Source: Bacteroidetes bacterium UBA2364 (GTDB lineage: Bacteria > Bacteroidota > Rhodothermia > Rhodothermales > UBA2364). From it: DNA of 17,281 nt. This document shows, one piece after another, positions 7,843 to 14,773 of this stretch. The DNA lies in assembly GCA_002344075.1 (NCBI GenBank), contig DDTM01000028.1, positions 1 through 17,281 on the forward strand, read 5' to 3'. Each line of letters begins with the position of its first letter. The stretch's first letter is position 1. The translations under genes and the position numbers were made by a program. The notes beneath the pieces are model-generated. The model saw only the letters and a list, made by a program, of their open reading frames with translations. It was not told the DNA's origin and searched no databases.

Positions 7843-7865
7843 ACGCGAGAACAAGCGCCTCGCGT
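7843..7865 (-). other. Intercistronic GC-rich hairpin
   Basis: ACGCGAG (7843-7849) and CTCGCGT (7859-7865) form a perfect 7-bp inverted repeat with a 9-base loop. It is in the 51-base gap between the dehydrogenase and methyltransferase genes. On the transcribed strand the stem is followed by TTTAATTCTAT, a poor T-tract. It could be a weak terminator or attenuator that lowers expression of the genes downstream, or an mRNA processing/stability element. The sequence shows the repeat; the role is inferred. Confidence 0.5.
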
Positions 7866-7877
7866 GTAAGTGGAACG

Positions 7878-9047
7878 TTAGCCGTAAATCTTATTCAGAA
7901 TATAGACGGCATCCTCATAAACAAAAGGCAATGGGTTTTGATTATAAGCACCTTGTAAAGAACTTAGGTATTGTTGAAGCGCAGTATCTTCATCTACTTT
8001 AACGTCATAACGAAGCGCATACGCCCACACATCCAATTCATCCCAAAGTGCAAAGAAGGCTTGAACGAGTGCTTCGGATTTTTCTCGTGCAGATAAATTG
8101 GCACTTGCACCTTCTATTTGGTCATAAAGAACCGCATATTCATCATACTGACGGCTTACGTTATGTTCCACCAGATAAGGCAGCGTCATGCCGCCGGCCA
8201 AACCATGCGGCACTTTGTTCACTACACCCAACGCATAAGAAATGGCGCCGGAAGGTCCTGAACCCGCATTCATGAGCGATACGCCCGCCAAATACGCGCC
8301 CACCAACATATTCTGGCGTGCCATTTCATTTTCTGGCTCTGTCAGCGCAGGCTTCAAATTGTTGAACAACAAGCGGAAGGCTTCCACGGCAAACATCCGC
8401 GTGATGTTGTTCCGTCCCGGCGCGGCAAAACTTTCGATGGTGTGTACCAATGCATCCAGCCCGGAAGACAGGTTTACGCTATACGGTGCATTCCGCGTCA
8501 TTTCTGGGTCCAGCACCGCCACTACCGGGAAGTTATTATGCGTGTTAATACCCAGCTTTTTATTGTCTTTATAATCAATAAAAACAGCATTAAACGTTAC
8601 TTCGGAAGCCGTACCGGCGGTCGTTGGGACCGCGATAACCGGAACTGAAGCATGGATGCCTTTCGGAAACCCACGATATGAAATCGCAGGCTCGTGGTTC
8701 GTTACAACGGTTGCAATCCCTTTGGCAAAGTCAATCACGGATCCACCGCCAATGGCCACAATAACATCCACCAACGGCGTTTCGCCGGATTTAAATGTTT
8801 GCTTCACCCGATCCAACGAGTCGTAGTCTGGCTCAAACTTGAGATCGTACACATAATCAACCGCCACATGAAGGGCTTCGGCGGCGCCCAGTTTATCTTT
8901 AAGCATCGCAACACTGGGGTGGTTGCTCAACGCTTGATCTACCATCAGGCCCACGCGCGTCAAACCGTGCTCTTCCAAATAAGGCAGAATGCCCAGAATG
9001 GCGTCTTTGCCGATGAGGGTTTTCGTGCGAATATTAAATTCGATCAT
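7878..9047 (-). CDS. Iron-type alcohol dehydrogenase, possible KdnB counterpart, one metal ligand replaced
   Basis: A 389-residue member of the iron-containing alcohol dehydrogenase/dehydroquinate-synthase-like fold. The NAD-binding G-G-G-S at 100-103 and P-T-T-A-G-T-A-S-E at 141-149 are typical. Of the four metal ligands in E. coli FucO (D196, H200, H263, H277), I find D198, H202 and H281 (in V-P-H-G). The third position aligns with G267 in G-P-S-G-A-I-S-Y, where relatives have G-P-V-H-A-L-A-Y. The enzyme may bind metal differently or not be a classical iron dehydrogenase. Paired with the KdnA-like gene it may oxidise a terminal hydroxyl to an aldehyde before amination, as KdnB does for C8 of Kdo, but similarity to KdnB itself looks modest. 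ATG start, 4 bases after the ptmE-like stop. Fold sure, reaction inferred. Confidence 0.75.
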   Translation of the reverse strand: MIEFNIRTKTLIGKDAILGILPYLEEHGLTRVGLMVDQALSNHPSVAMLKDKLGAAEALHVAVDYVYDLKFEPDYDSLDRVKQTFKSGETPLVDVIVAIGGGSVIDFAKGIATVVTNHEPAISYRGFPKGIHASVPVIAVPTTAGTASEVTFNAVFIDYKDNKKLGINTHNNFPVVAVLDPEMTRNAPYSVNLSSGLDALVHTIESFAAPGRNNITRMFAVEAFRLLFNNLKPALTEPENEMARQNMLVGAYLAGVSLMNAGSGPSGAISYALGVVNKVPHGLAGGMTLPYLVEHNVSRQYDEYAVLYDQIEGASANLSAREKSEALVQAFFALWDELDVWAYALRYDVKVDEDTALQQYLSSLQGAYNQNPLPFVYEDAVYILNKIYG

Positions 9048-9051
9048 GATC

Positions 9052-10095
9052 TTATAATTTCAGGTGTTTAATGTCGTGTTGTGCTTTTTCAAAATCGTTC
9101 ATCTTCCCGATGTCTAACCAATAACCACGGATGGGGTAATGCAACAAACGCCCGCCCTGCTCCACGATGCGTTCCATCAAATCTGTTGCATTAAAAAACG
9201 TCTCTTCCGGAATGAGGTCAATCACATCCTTTTTAAAGATGTAAATTCCGGCATTGCAGTAATAGGTGTAGGTTGGCTTTTCCCGCAACGCATGCACCAG
9301 CTCACCGGTGGTTTCCAATACGCCATAGGGAATATTCACATCGTAAGACGTGGTGGCAACAATCATATCCCCTTGTTGCGCAATCAACTCAAAGAACATG
9401 TCTTCAAAGTCAATATCCGTCAACAAATCGGAATTCATCACCAGAATATATTCGTTCGAAAATTCCGGAACAAGCCGAACGGCGCCAATTGTGCCCAACG
9501 GCTGATCTTCCTCTACGTATCGGATGGACATCTTTTTGTTTTGCCCATCCTTAAAATATTCCCGAATCTGGTGTCCAAGATATTTGATGCTGATCGTAAG
9601 ATGGTGAACACCATAGGCATTTAGCCGGTCAATATTGTATTCGATAATCGGTTTTTCGCCAATGTGTAGCAAAGGCTTGGGCGTTGTGTACGTTAGCGGA
9701 CGCAGGCGTGTGCCTTCTCCGCCAGCCATCAACATGGCGTCTAACGGCAGCACCGAGCGCTTCTGCATCAGGTTGTAAATGCGTAAAATGCGATTTTCCT
9801 GATCCACCAACGGAATCGTATGAAGCTGCATTTGCTTCAGCGCACGGACGTCATCCAGCGTGAATTGATTCTGCTTCAAAGACCGACAAGACGCATTCAT
9901 AAACGCCGAAACGGGGCTTTCGATGCCCAATCCAGCTAACAATCCCCGCCGAATATCGCCATCGGTCAGGGAACCAATCAGGTGTTGTTCATCATCCAAT
10001 ACAAACAGCGTAAGCGACTCTGGAATGTGATTGAGTTGATCCAGCGCTTGCTTGGTCGGCGCATTTGCATTGATAACATGGTATCCAAAATCCAT
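9052..10095 (-). CDS. ptmE: CBS-domain sugar-1-phosphate nucleotidyltransferase, PtmE-like
   Basis: A 347-residue fusion. Residues about 1-115 hold a pair of CBS regions (G-S-L-T-D-G-D-I-R-R at 41-50; H-T-I-P-L-V-D at 92-98). The rest is a nucleotidyltransferase with G-G-E-G-T-R-L-R-P-L-T at 125-135, K140, and the metal-binding N-S-D at 221-223. This is the layout of Campylobacter PtmE, which makes GDP-glucosamine from glucosamine-1-phosphate and GTP at the start of the legionaminic-acid route. The CBS part may bind a nucleotide and regulate the enzyme. It follows neuD by 23 bases. GDP specificity is inferred from the family; another nucleotide or sugar phosphate is possible. Its presence argues for a GDP-linked precursor rather than plain UDP-GlcNAc. 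Confidence 0.82.
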   Translation of the reverse strand: MDFGYHVINANAPTKQALDQLNHIPESLTLFVLDDEQHLIGSLTDGDIRRGLLAGLGIESPVSAFMNASCRSLKQNQFTLDDVRALKQMQLHTIPLVDQENRILRIYNLMQKRSVLPLDAMLMAGGEGTRLRPLTYTTPKPLLHIGEKPIIEYNIDRLNAYGVHHLTISIKYLGHQIREYFKDGQNKKMSIRYVEEDQPLGTIGAVRLVPEFSNEYILVMNSDLLTDIDFEDMFFELIAQQGDMIVATTSYDVNIPYGVLETTGELVHALREKPTYTYYCNAGIYIFKKDVIDLIPEETFFNATDLMERIVEQGGRLLHYPIRGYWLDIGKMNDFEKAQHDIKHLKL

Positions 10096-10118
10096 GAGTG
10101 TGTATGTTAATTTGCTTC

Positions 10119-10745
10119 TTACGACGAAAGGATACGCTGCGGATTTCCCACGACGGTTGCGCCATCCGGCACGTCCCGAATCACAACGGCTCCAGCGCCA
10201 ATCATCACATTTTTGCCAACCCGAACGCCCTGAATGACCACCGCGCCTGCACCAACAAAGCTATATTCTCCAACGGAAACATTCCCGCAAAGCACGGCAC
10301 CCGGTGCGATGTGCGCAAAATCGCCAATCCGGCATTCGTGTTCAACCACAGCAGCGGTATTGATGATCACGCCATCTCCAACCAAAGTCATGGGGTGCAC
10401 CACCGCCCGATTACAAAGCATCAGTCCAGCGCCATGCTTTGAAAAGGTGGAAAAACTCCCCCCCCGATGCAACACAGAAACGGGTACGCGCCCGCTTCGT
10501 TGCAAAATGGCGGTGTGGATTTTTTGCCGAATGCGATTATCGCCAATTGCAATAAAAAAATCTTGTTTTTTTAGCCGTTCCAACGCTTCATCTGCAGTTT
10601 CTGAACCAAGGTATTGCAAACCAAACGGATTTTGCACCTTAGCCTCTTGCTCAAAATAACCATGCGGCATTCGTCCGACGGAGTGGAGAATCTCGCACAC
10701 GACGTATGCGTGACCAGAATATCCGATGAGGTTAATGGGCTGCAA
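10119..10745 (-). CDS. neuD: NeuD/PglD/LegH-type sugar acetyltransferase
   Basis: A 208-residue left-handed beta-helix acyltransferase with a small N-terminal Rossmann-like domain (I-N-L-I-G-Y-S-G-H-A, residues 4-13), the build of NeuD, PglD and LegH. These transfer acetyl from acetyl-CoA to a sugar amino or hydroxyl group. Hexapeptide repeats run from about residue 105 to 195. The likely catalytic base is H136 in V-E-H-E-C, with H145 after it. In a legionaminic setting it would acetylate the 4-amino group; in a sialic setting it may O-acetylate. The start is TTG at 10745: no ATG or GTG precedes the Rossmann strand, and a stop lies seven codons further up. The TTG start gives a 14-base overlap with neuC. 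The gene carries one G8 and two 7-base A/T homopolymers. Confidence 0.85.
   Translation of the reverse strand: MQPINLIGYSGHAYVVCEILHSVGRMPHGYFEQEAKVQNPFGLQYLGSETADEALERLKKQDFFIAIGDNRIRQKIHTAILQRSGRVPVSVLHRGGSFSTFSKHGAGLMLCNRAVVHPMTLVGDGVIINTAAVVEHECRIGDFAHIAPGAVLCGNVSVGEYSFVGAGAVVIQGVRVGKNVMIGAGAVVIRDVPDGATVVGNPQRILSS
10458..10465 (-). repeat. G8 homopolymer tract inside neuD
   Basis: Eight consecutive C in the window are eight G on the coding strand, spanning codons for H-R-G-G-S at about residues 93-97 of neuD. Runs of seven A (10554-10560) and seven T (10566-10572) lie about 90 bases further up the same gene. Such tracts can slip during replication and switch a gene on and off. The tract seen here is in frame, so this copy is on. 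Confidence 0.7.
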
Positions 10746-11853
10746 AACGAAGCAATTGTTTAAGGATCAGGTCAGATGCCAGTCCTTCCGGTGCCTGATA
10801 GAGATTGCCTCCGGTGTAGGCACCGTTTTGAATGGCGCGTTCGGCGGTTGCAGTGATGGCTTCGGCTTTGAAGGCGCAATCCAGAATATTGGCGCTTTGT
10901 GCTCGCCCTTTTTGACGATCTCCCACATTCACCACATATTTTCCCAATGAAGCCGCCTCGATGATGCCACTGGATGTATTGCCCAGTAGAAATGCACAAT
11001 GCCGCATCGCTGAAAAATATCCCAATACGCCCAAACTTTCAACCGCAAAAACTTTTGAATTCCGTGCCGAAAGGCTTGAAACAGCATTGCGAATCACCGT
11101 TCCAGCCGTATCTGCATTGGGCATCGTGAGCAGAATTTGATGTGTTGCCGATAGGGCGTCTAAGGCTTTTACAATTTGTTCGGCGTAATACACATTGCCC
11201 TCCGTCCGTACCGTTTCCGGATGAAACGTGGTCAGGATGGTTGGCGTGCGTAAATCAATACCATAACGTTCCAGAAAAGCCTCCGCTGAAAGCAAATCCA
11301 TGTCTTGTAAATTGTCCAAACTCAGCGAGCCGACATGGAAAACGCCATCTGAATGCCCAAGCATCTGTGCAATTTTATCGGCGTAGGTTTTCGTCGAGGC
11401 AAAGTGCAGGGTGGCGAATTGTGTGATGGCATGCCGAAATCTGTTGTCTATGGCGCCCAGCGTGGTTTCGCCGCCATGGAGATGCGCAATAGGGATATTG
11501 AACGGGGCGGAGGACGAAACCGCCGCAAACATTTCATAACGATCTCCCAGCGCCAGCACCACATCCAATGAATCGGCCTGTTTTGGCCACATCGCTGCAA
11601 ATTGCTGCATCGTTATGGCCATCGAAAGTGTCACCGCAGAAGCGGTGTCATGCGCCAAAACCGTTTCGATCTTTTCAGTAACCTCGAAGCCATTGCGCTC
11701 AATTTCCTGGACAGTCTGCCCATAAAATGGAGAAAGGTGGGTTCCAAACGCAAAAATTTTCAGCGTAACATTTGGCGTTTGCCGTAAACGGCGCAAGAGC
11801 GGGAGATAAATCCCAAAATCAGCACGCGAGCTGGTGAGCACACCCACATTCAT
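10732..11853 (-). CDS. neuC: NeuC/LegG-type hydrolysing nucleotide-sugar 2-epimerase
   Basis: A 373-residue protein of the non-membrane UDP-GlcNAc 2-epimerase family. It releases UDP (or GDP) while inverting C2, giving ManNAc or, in the LegG branch, 2,4-diacetamido-2,4,6-trideoxymannose. Visible marks, numbered from the chosen start, are the N-terminal V-L-T-S-S-R-A-D-F-G (5-14), G-D-R-Y-E-M (103-108), H-G-G-E (126-129), and G-A-I-D with R-H-A-I-T after it. I choose the ATG at 11853: it overlaps the neuB stop as ATGA and has a strong GGAAGGAG ribosome binding site about 8 bases before it, whereas the upstream start at 11880 would add nine residues with no such site. This is the clearest Shine-Dalgarno in the window. 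NeuC and LegG are too alike to separate here. Confidence 0.9.
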   Translation of the reverse strand: MNVGVLTSSRADFGIYLPLLRRLRQTPNVTLKIFAFGTHLSPFYGQTVQEIERNGFEVTEKIETVLAHDTASAVTLSMAITMQQFAAMWPKQADSLDVVLALGDRYEMFAAVSSSAPFNIPIAHLHGGETTLGAIDNRFRHAITQFATLHFASTKTYADKIAQMLGHSDGVFHVGSLSLDNLQDMDLLSAEAFLERYGIDLRTPTILTTFHPETVRTEGNVYYAEQIVKALDALSATHQILLTMPNADTAGTVIRNAVSSLSARNSKVFAVESLGVLGYFSAMRHCAFLLGNTSSGIIEAASLGKYVVNVGDRQKGRAQSANILDCAFKAEAITATAERAIQNGAYTGGNLYQAPEGLASDLILKQLLRFAAH

Positions 11854-12881
11854 CGCGTTACTCCTTCCAAATCTGCCCACGCCAACTGGTGTTCCGCCGA
11901 AACGGCCTGCGTGAGTTTTTGCCCCAGCACGTCGTCCATACGCATGGGCGAGATACCGTCTCCGGGGCGTTTCATCACCAAATCATCCTCGGTCAGTACG
12001 TGTCCGGCTGGGAGATCATGCCGGACGTGGATACTTTTCCGAGCAATGACCATGTTTTTCCGTTCCGAAGGCGAAGGTGTTTTGATGCCATCGCCGCCGA
12101 GCGCCGCTTCGATGTTCCGAATGGCGCTCACCAAGTGCTTAAATTCATCCGGTTCTAATGAAGCTGCATGATCTGGGCCGGGCAAAGTCCGATCTAACGT
12201 CATGTGCTTTTCGATGCAAACCGCGCCCATTGCAACGGCAGCAATTGGGACTTCCACACCCAAAGTGTGATCGGAGTAGCCCACTTGCACCCCAAACGTA
12301 TCCGCAATGGTACGCATAGCACGTAAATTAACATCGTGCATGGGCGTGGGATACTCTGTGTTGCAGTGTAGAATCGTGAGGTTTTCCCGCACAACACCAC
12401 CATCGGTCAATACCCGAATCGCTTCTTCAATCTCGCGCATTTCCGCCATACCGGTGGAGAGAATCACGGGCAAGCCATAAGACGCTACTTTCCGCAAATA
12501 CGGCAAATTGGTCAGTTCACCAGACGGGATTTTGAACAAATCCAACCCCAGTTTAGCCAGCAACGCAATGCTTTCCAAGTCGAATGCAGTAGAGAAGAAA
12601 CGGATACCTTGTGCATGACAATATTCAATCAAGGTATGATGTGCCTCTTCATCCAACTCTAGTTTACGGATCATCTCAAATTGTCCGCCATCTTCGCCTG
12701 TATTCGTGATCTGGTAATCGGCTTTTCGGGCCGCTTTGGTTACCAAGTTCTTGGCTTTAAAGGTTTGGAATTTGATGAAATCGGCGCCAGCTGCAACTGC
12801 GGCATCCACCAATTTTTTGGCCAGATTCAGATCGCCATTGTGGTTTACACCGGCTTCGGCAATAATCATGACGTGTGGCAT
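11850..12881 (-). CDS. neuB: NeuB/LegI-type nonulosonic acid synthase
   Basis: A 343-residue enzyme that condenses phosphoenolpyruvate with a six-carbon amino sugar to give a nine-carbon acid. The TIM barrel carries I-I-A-E-A-G-V-N-H-N-G (6-16), K-F-Q at about 37-39, H-C-N-T-E-Y-P (172-178), Y-S-D-H-T-L-G (202-208) and E-K-H-M-T-L-D (224-230). The C-terminal SAF (antifreeze-like) domain runs from about residue 280 to 325. Both domains are complete, which separates it from other DAHP-type synthases. Asn in C-N-T-E-Y-P is common in LegI, but I would not decide NeuB against LegI on that. I use the ATG at 12881; a GTG two codons up at 12887 is possible. Its TGA overlaps the neuC ATG, and the last codons hold the neuC ribosome binding site. 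This is the central gene of the pathway. Confidence 0.92.
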   Translation of the reverse strand: MPHVMIIAEAGVNHNGDLNLAKKLVDAAVAAGADFIKFQTFKAKNLVTKAARKADYQITNTGEDGGQFEMIRKLELDEEAHHTLIEYCHAQGIRFFSTAFDLESIALLAKLGLDLFKIPSGELTNLPYLRKVASYGLPVILSTGMAEMREIEEAIRVLTDGGVVRENLTILHCNTEYPTPMHDVNLRAMRTIADTFGVQVGYSDHTLGVEVPIAAVAMGAVCIEKHMTLDRTLPGPDHAASLEPDEFKHLVSAIRNIEAALGGDGIKTPSPSERKNMVIARKSIHVRHDLPAGHVLTEDDLVMKRPGDGISPMRMDDVLGQKLTQAVSAEHQLAWADLEGVTR

Positions 12882-12906
12882 GGGCACTATTGTGTTACCG
12901 TCTGGA

Positions 12907-13452
12907 TTAATGAAACTTTCCTTCCGCTTTCAATTTTTCGTAATGCTCAATATCTCGGTATTTGAAAACTTTTGCAGGCGAACCACCTGCTATTGCGTAT
13001 TTAGGAATATCTGAAACAACAACTGCCCCAGCTTGGATAATGGCTCCCTCGCCAATGGTAACGCCGCCCAAGACAATAACATCATTTCCCAGCCACACAC
13101 ACTGCTCAATCATAATATCTTTGTTAATATCACGAGAGGAGTCATATGGAATCTGATTTCCGTGATCGTAATCGTGATATCCTGTTATAAATGAACATCT
13201 TACGCCAGAGTGGAACCATGAGGATATATAAACTTTCCCCCTTCCATAAATGGTTAATCCATTAAAACTTACATTGCTTTCAAGATAGGTATTAGGGGAC
13301 AACTTTGTTTTATTACCCACTAAAATAACGCCTTCCCACTTGGCGACGACCGACTTTATTTCATAAAGCCAAATCTTTTTTTGCATGTAACCCAAAGAAC
13401 CCTTAAGTCCTTTAAGTATTTTTCTTAAAAAAGAAAGAATAATACGTTGCAT
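12907..13452 (-). CDS. Hexapeptide-repeat O-acetyltransferase (CatB/WcaF-like)
   Basis: A 181-residue left-handed beta-helix acyltransferase of the maltose/xenobiotic acetyltransferase type. Hexapeptide turns run from about residue 42 to 152. The likely catalytic histidine is H93 in G-Y-H-D-Y-D-H, and the family tail G-G-S-P-A-K-V-F-K-Y-R is at 156-166. It probably puts an acetyl group from acetyl-CoA on a sugar of the repeat unit. A basic, hydrophobic N-terminus (residues 1-22) may let it sit on the membrane. It starts 5 bases after the flippase stop and shares part of its AT-rich composition, so the two may have arrived together. ATG start. Acetyl target unknown. Confidence 0.82.
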   Translation of the reverse strand: MQRIILSFLRKILKGLKGSLGYMQKKIWLYEIKSVVAKWEGVILVGNKTKLSPNTYLESNVSFNGLTIYGRGKVYISSWFHSGVRCSFITGYHDYDHGNQIPYDSSRDINKDIMIEQCVWLGNDVIVLGGVTIGEGAIIQAGAVVVSDIPKYAIAGGSPAKVFKYRDIEHYEKLKAEGKFH

Positions 13453-13457
13453 AAACT

Positions 13458-14744
13458 TTACCTATCATTGAGCACCCAAGGCATTTCATGCACTTTGTTT
13501 GCCATTAAAAAATTAAACACATATAAAAGCAGCCATGATAAACACATGGAATAAGCAGCACCTTTTATCCCCCAAACAGGAATAAACACAAGATTAAATC
13601 CAAGATTAAATATTGCCACAAAAATAGAGATAACTGAAACAAAAATAGTCTTTTCCGAAAAATATATATAGGGAGCAACCACAAAATACCATCCTTGAAA
13701 ACAATAACCAAGAACAAACATCACGATCAAGTACTTATACTGAACATAGGAAGCTGGGAAAAAGAAATCAACAGCCACATACAAAGCCATAATAGCAACC
13801 AACGTTACCACCAAAAAAGCTAATTTCAGCAAATAAGACATTTTAACGATTAGGCGATCTACCTCTGCTTCCCTTTTGTTTAAATGCTCAAAAAGCCATG
13901 GAACCCATGCGGTGTTAAAAGCCGTTCCAAGAACTCCAACAACAGATGCCAATTGTAAAAACGCTGAATAAACACCTACTTCAGAGGCACCAATATATTT
14001 GTTAATTAAAAACTTATCTGAAGCAGAGAACACAAAAGCGGAAATCGTATGTAACATAGTTGGCAAAGAATACGCCAATGCTTTCCGCCAATATTTAATC
14101 TGCAATACTAACCTAAAATATCCAAGCTTAAACACAATAGCCAACGCAGCTATAGAAAAAATAAAGGCTACAATAAATCGAGACAAAATCAATCCATAAT
14201 CATTATGGTAATAATAGGTTAGTACAATCATTAAGCCAAACAGAGAAACGGAGTTGGCTAACAAGTAAATAGCATATAAAAAAACTTTTTTAATATTCCT
14301 AAACAAAACCAATCCTATACTGATCAAAATATTCATTCCAGAACTCAAAACGACCAGGATGACATACTTAGCAGTTAGCCCTGTTAACAAAGAAATTCCA
14401 GCAGAAAAAATATAACCAAAAAAGAATATTGCAACAACATTAAACAAAATCATTAAAAGAACAGATGAGAAATATTTCGTATAATCAATATCTTTATCAA
14501 AAAAATGCCGATTAAGAGCACCTTCGGTATTCAAACTCAGAAACGGTTGCAGAGAAAGTTCCGTTGCAAGAAACAATGCGTATATACCATAATCTTCTTT
14601 CGACACATTGTGTAACACAAATGGTAAAAGAAAGAACGGAACAGCCTTGTTTATTAATTGCAAGAGGGTGTAGGTAACGCTATCTTTTAAAAAGGAACGC
14701 ACAACTACATTATTTTTCACCTTTTCTCTTACAGAGGCAAACAT
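13458..14744 (-). CDS. wzx: Wzx-type polysaccharide flippase (MATE/MOP superfamily)
   Basis: A 428-residue integral membrane protein with about 12 hydrophobic helices and short loops, in the manner of Wzx/RfbX exporters that flip undecaprenyl-linked repeat units across the inner membrane. The amphipathic start ends in N-K-A-V-P-F-F-L-L-P-F-V, like the first helix of many Wzx proteins, and a D-Y-G-I-Y motif (51-55) follows in the first loop. Its G+C is much lower than that of its neighbours: four 60-base lines that I counted held about 22-42% G+C, against 55% and 62% for lines in the SDR and neuB genes. It points to a Wzx/Wzy-type export route, and such genes commonly differ between strains. 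The symbol is a functional label; sequence similarity within the family is low. Confidence 0.88.
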   Translation of the reverse strand: MFASVREKVKNNVVVRSFLKDSVTYTLLQLINKAVPFFLLPFVLHNVSKEDYGIYALFLATELSLQPFLSLNTEGALNRHFFDKDIDYTKYFSSVLLMILFNVVAIFFFGYIFSAGISLLTGLTAKYVILVVLSSGMNILISIGLVLFRNIKKVFLYAIYLLANSVSLFGLMIVLTYYYHNDYGLILSRFIVAFIFSIAALAIVFKLGYFRLVLQIKYWRKALAYSLPTMLHTISAFVFSASDKFLINKYIGASEVGVYSAFLQLASVVGVLGTAFNTAWVPWLFEHLNKREAEVDRLIVKMSYLLKLAFLVVTLVAIMALYVAVDFFFPASYVQYKYLIVMFVLGYCFQGWYFVVAPYIYFSEKTIFVSVISIFVAIFNLGFNLVFIPVWGIKGAAYSMCLSWLLLYVFNFLMANKVHEMPWVLNDR

Positions 14745-14773
14745 AGCGACCTATTGCGATTCAATTAAATTTT

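Noticed and set aside
11854..11880. Longer neuC starting at 11880.
   Set aside because: The nine extra residues have no ribosome binding site and increase the overlap with neuB. The ATG at 11853 has a strong site and the typical N-terminus of the family.
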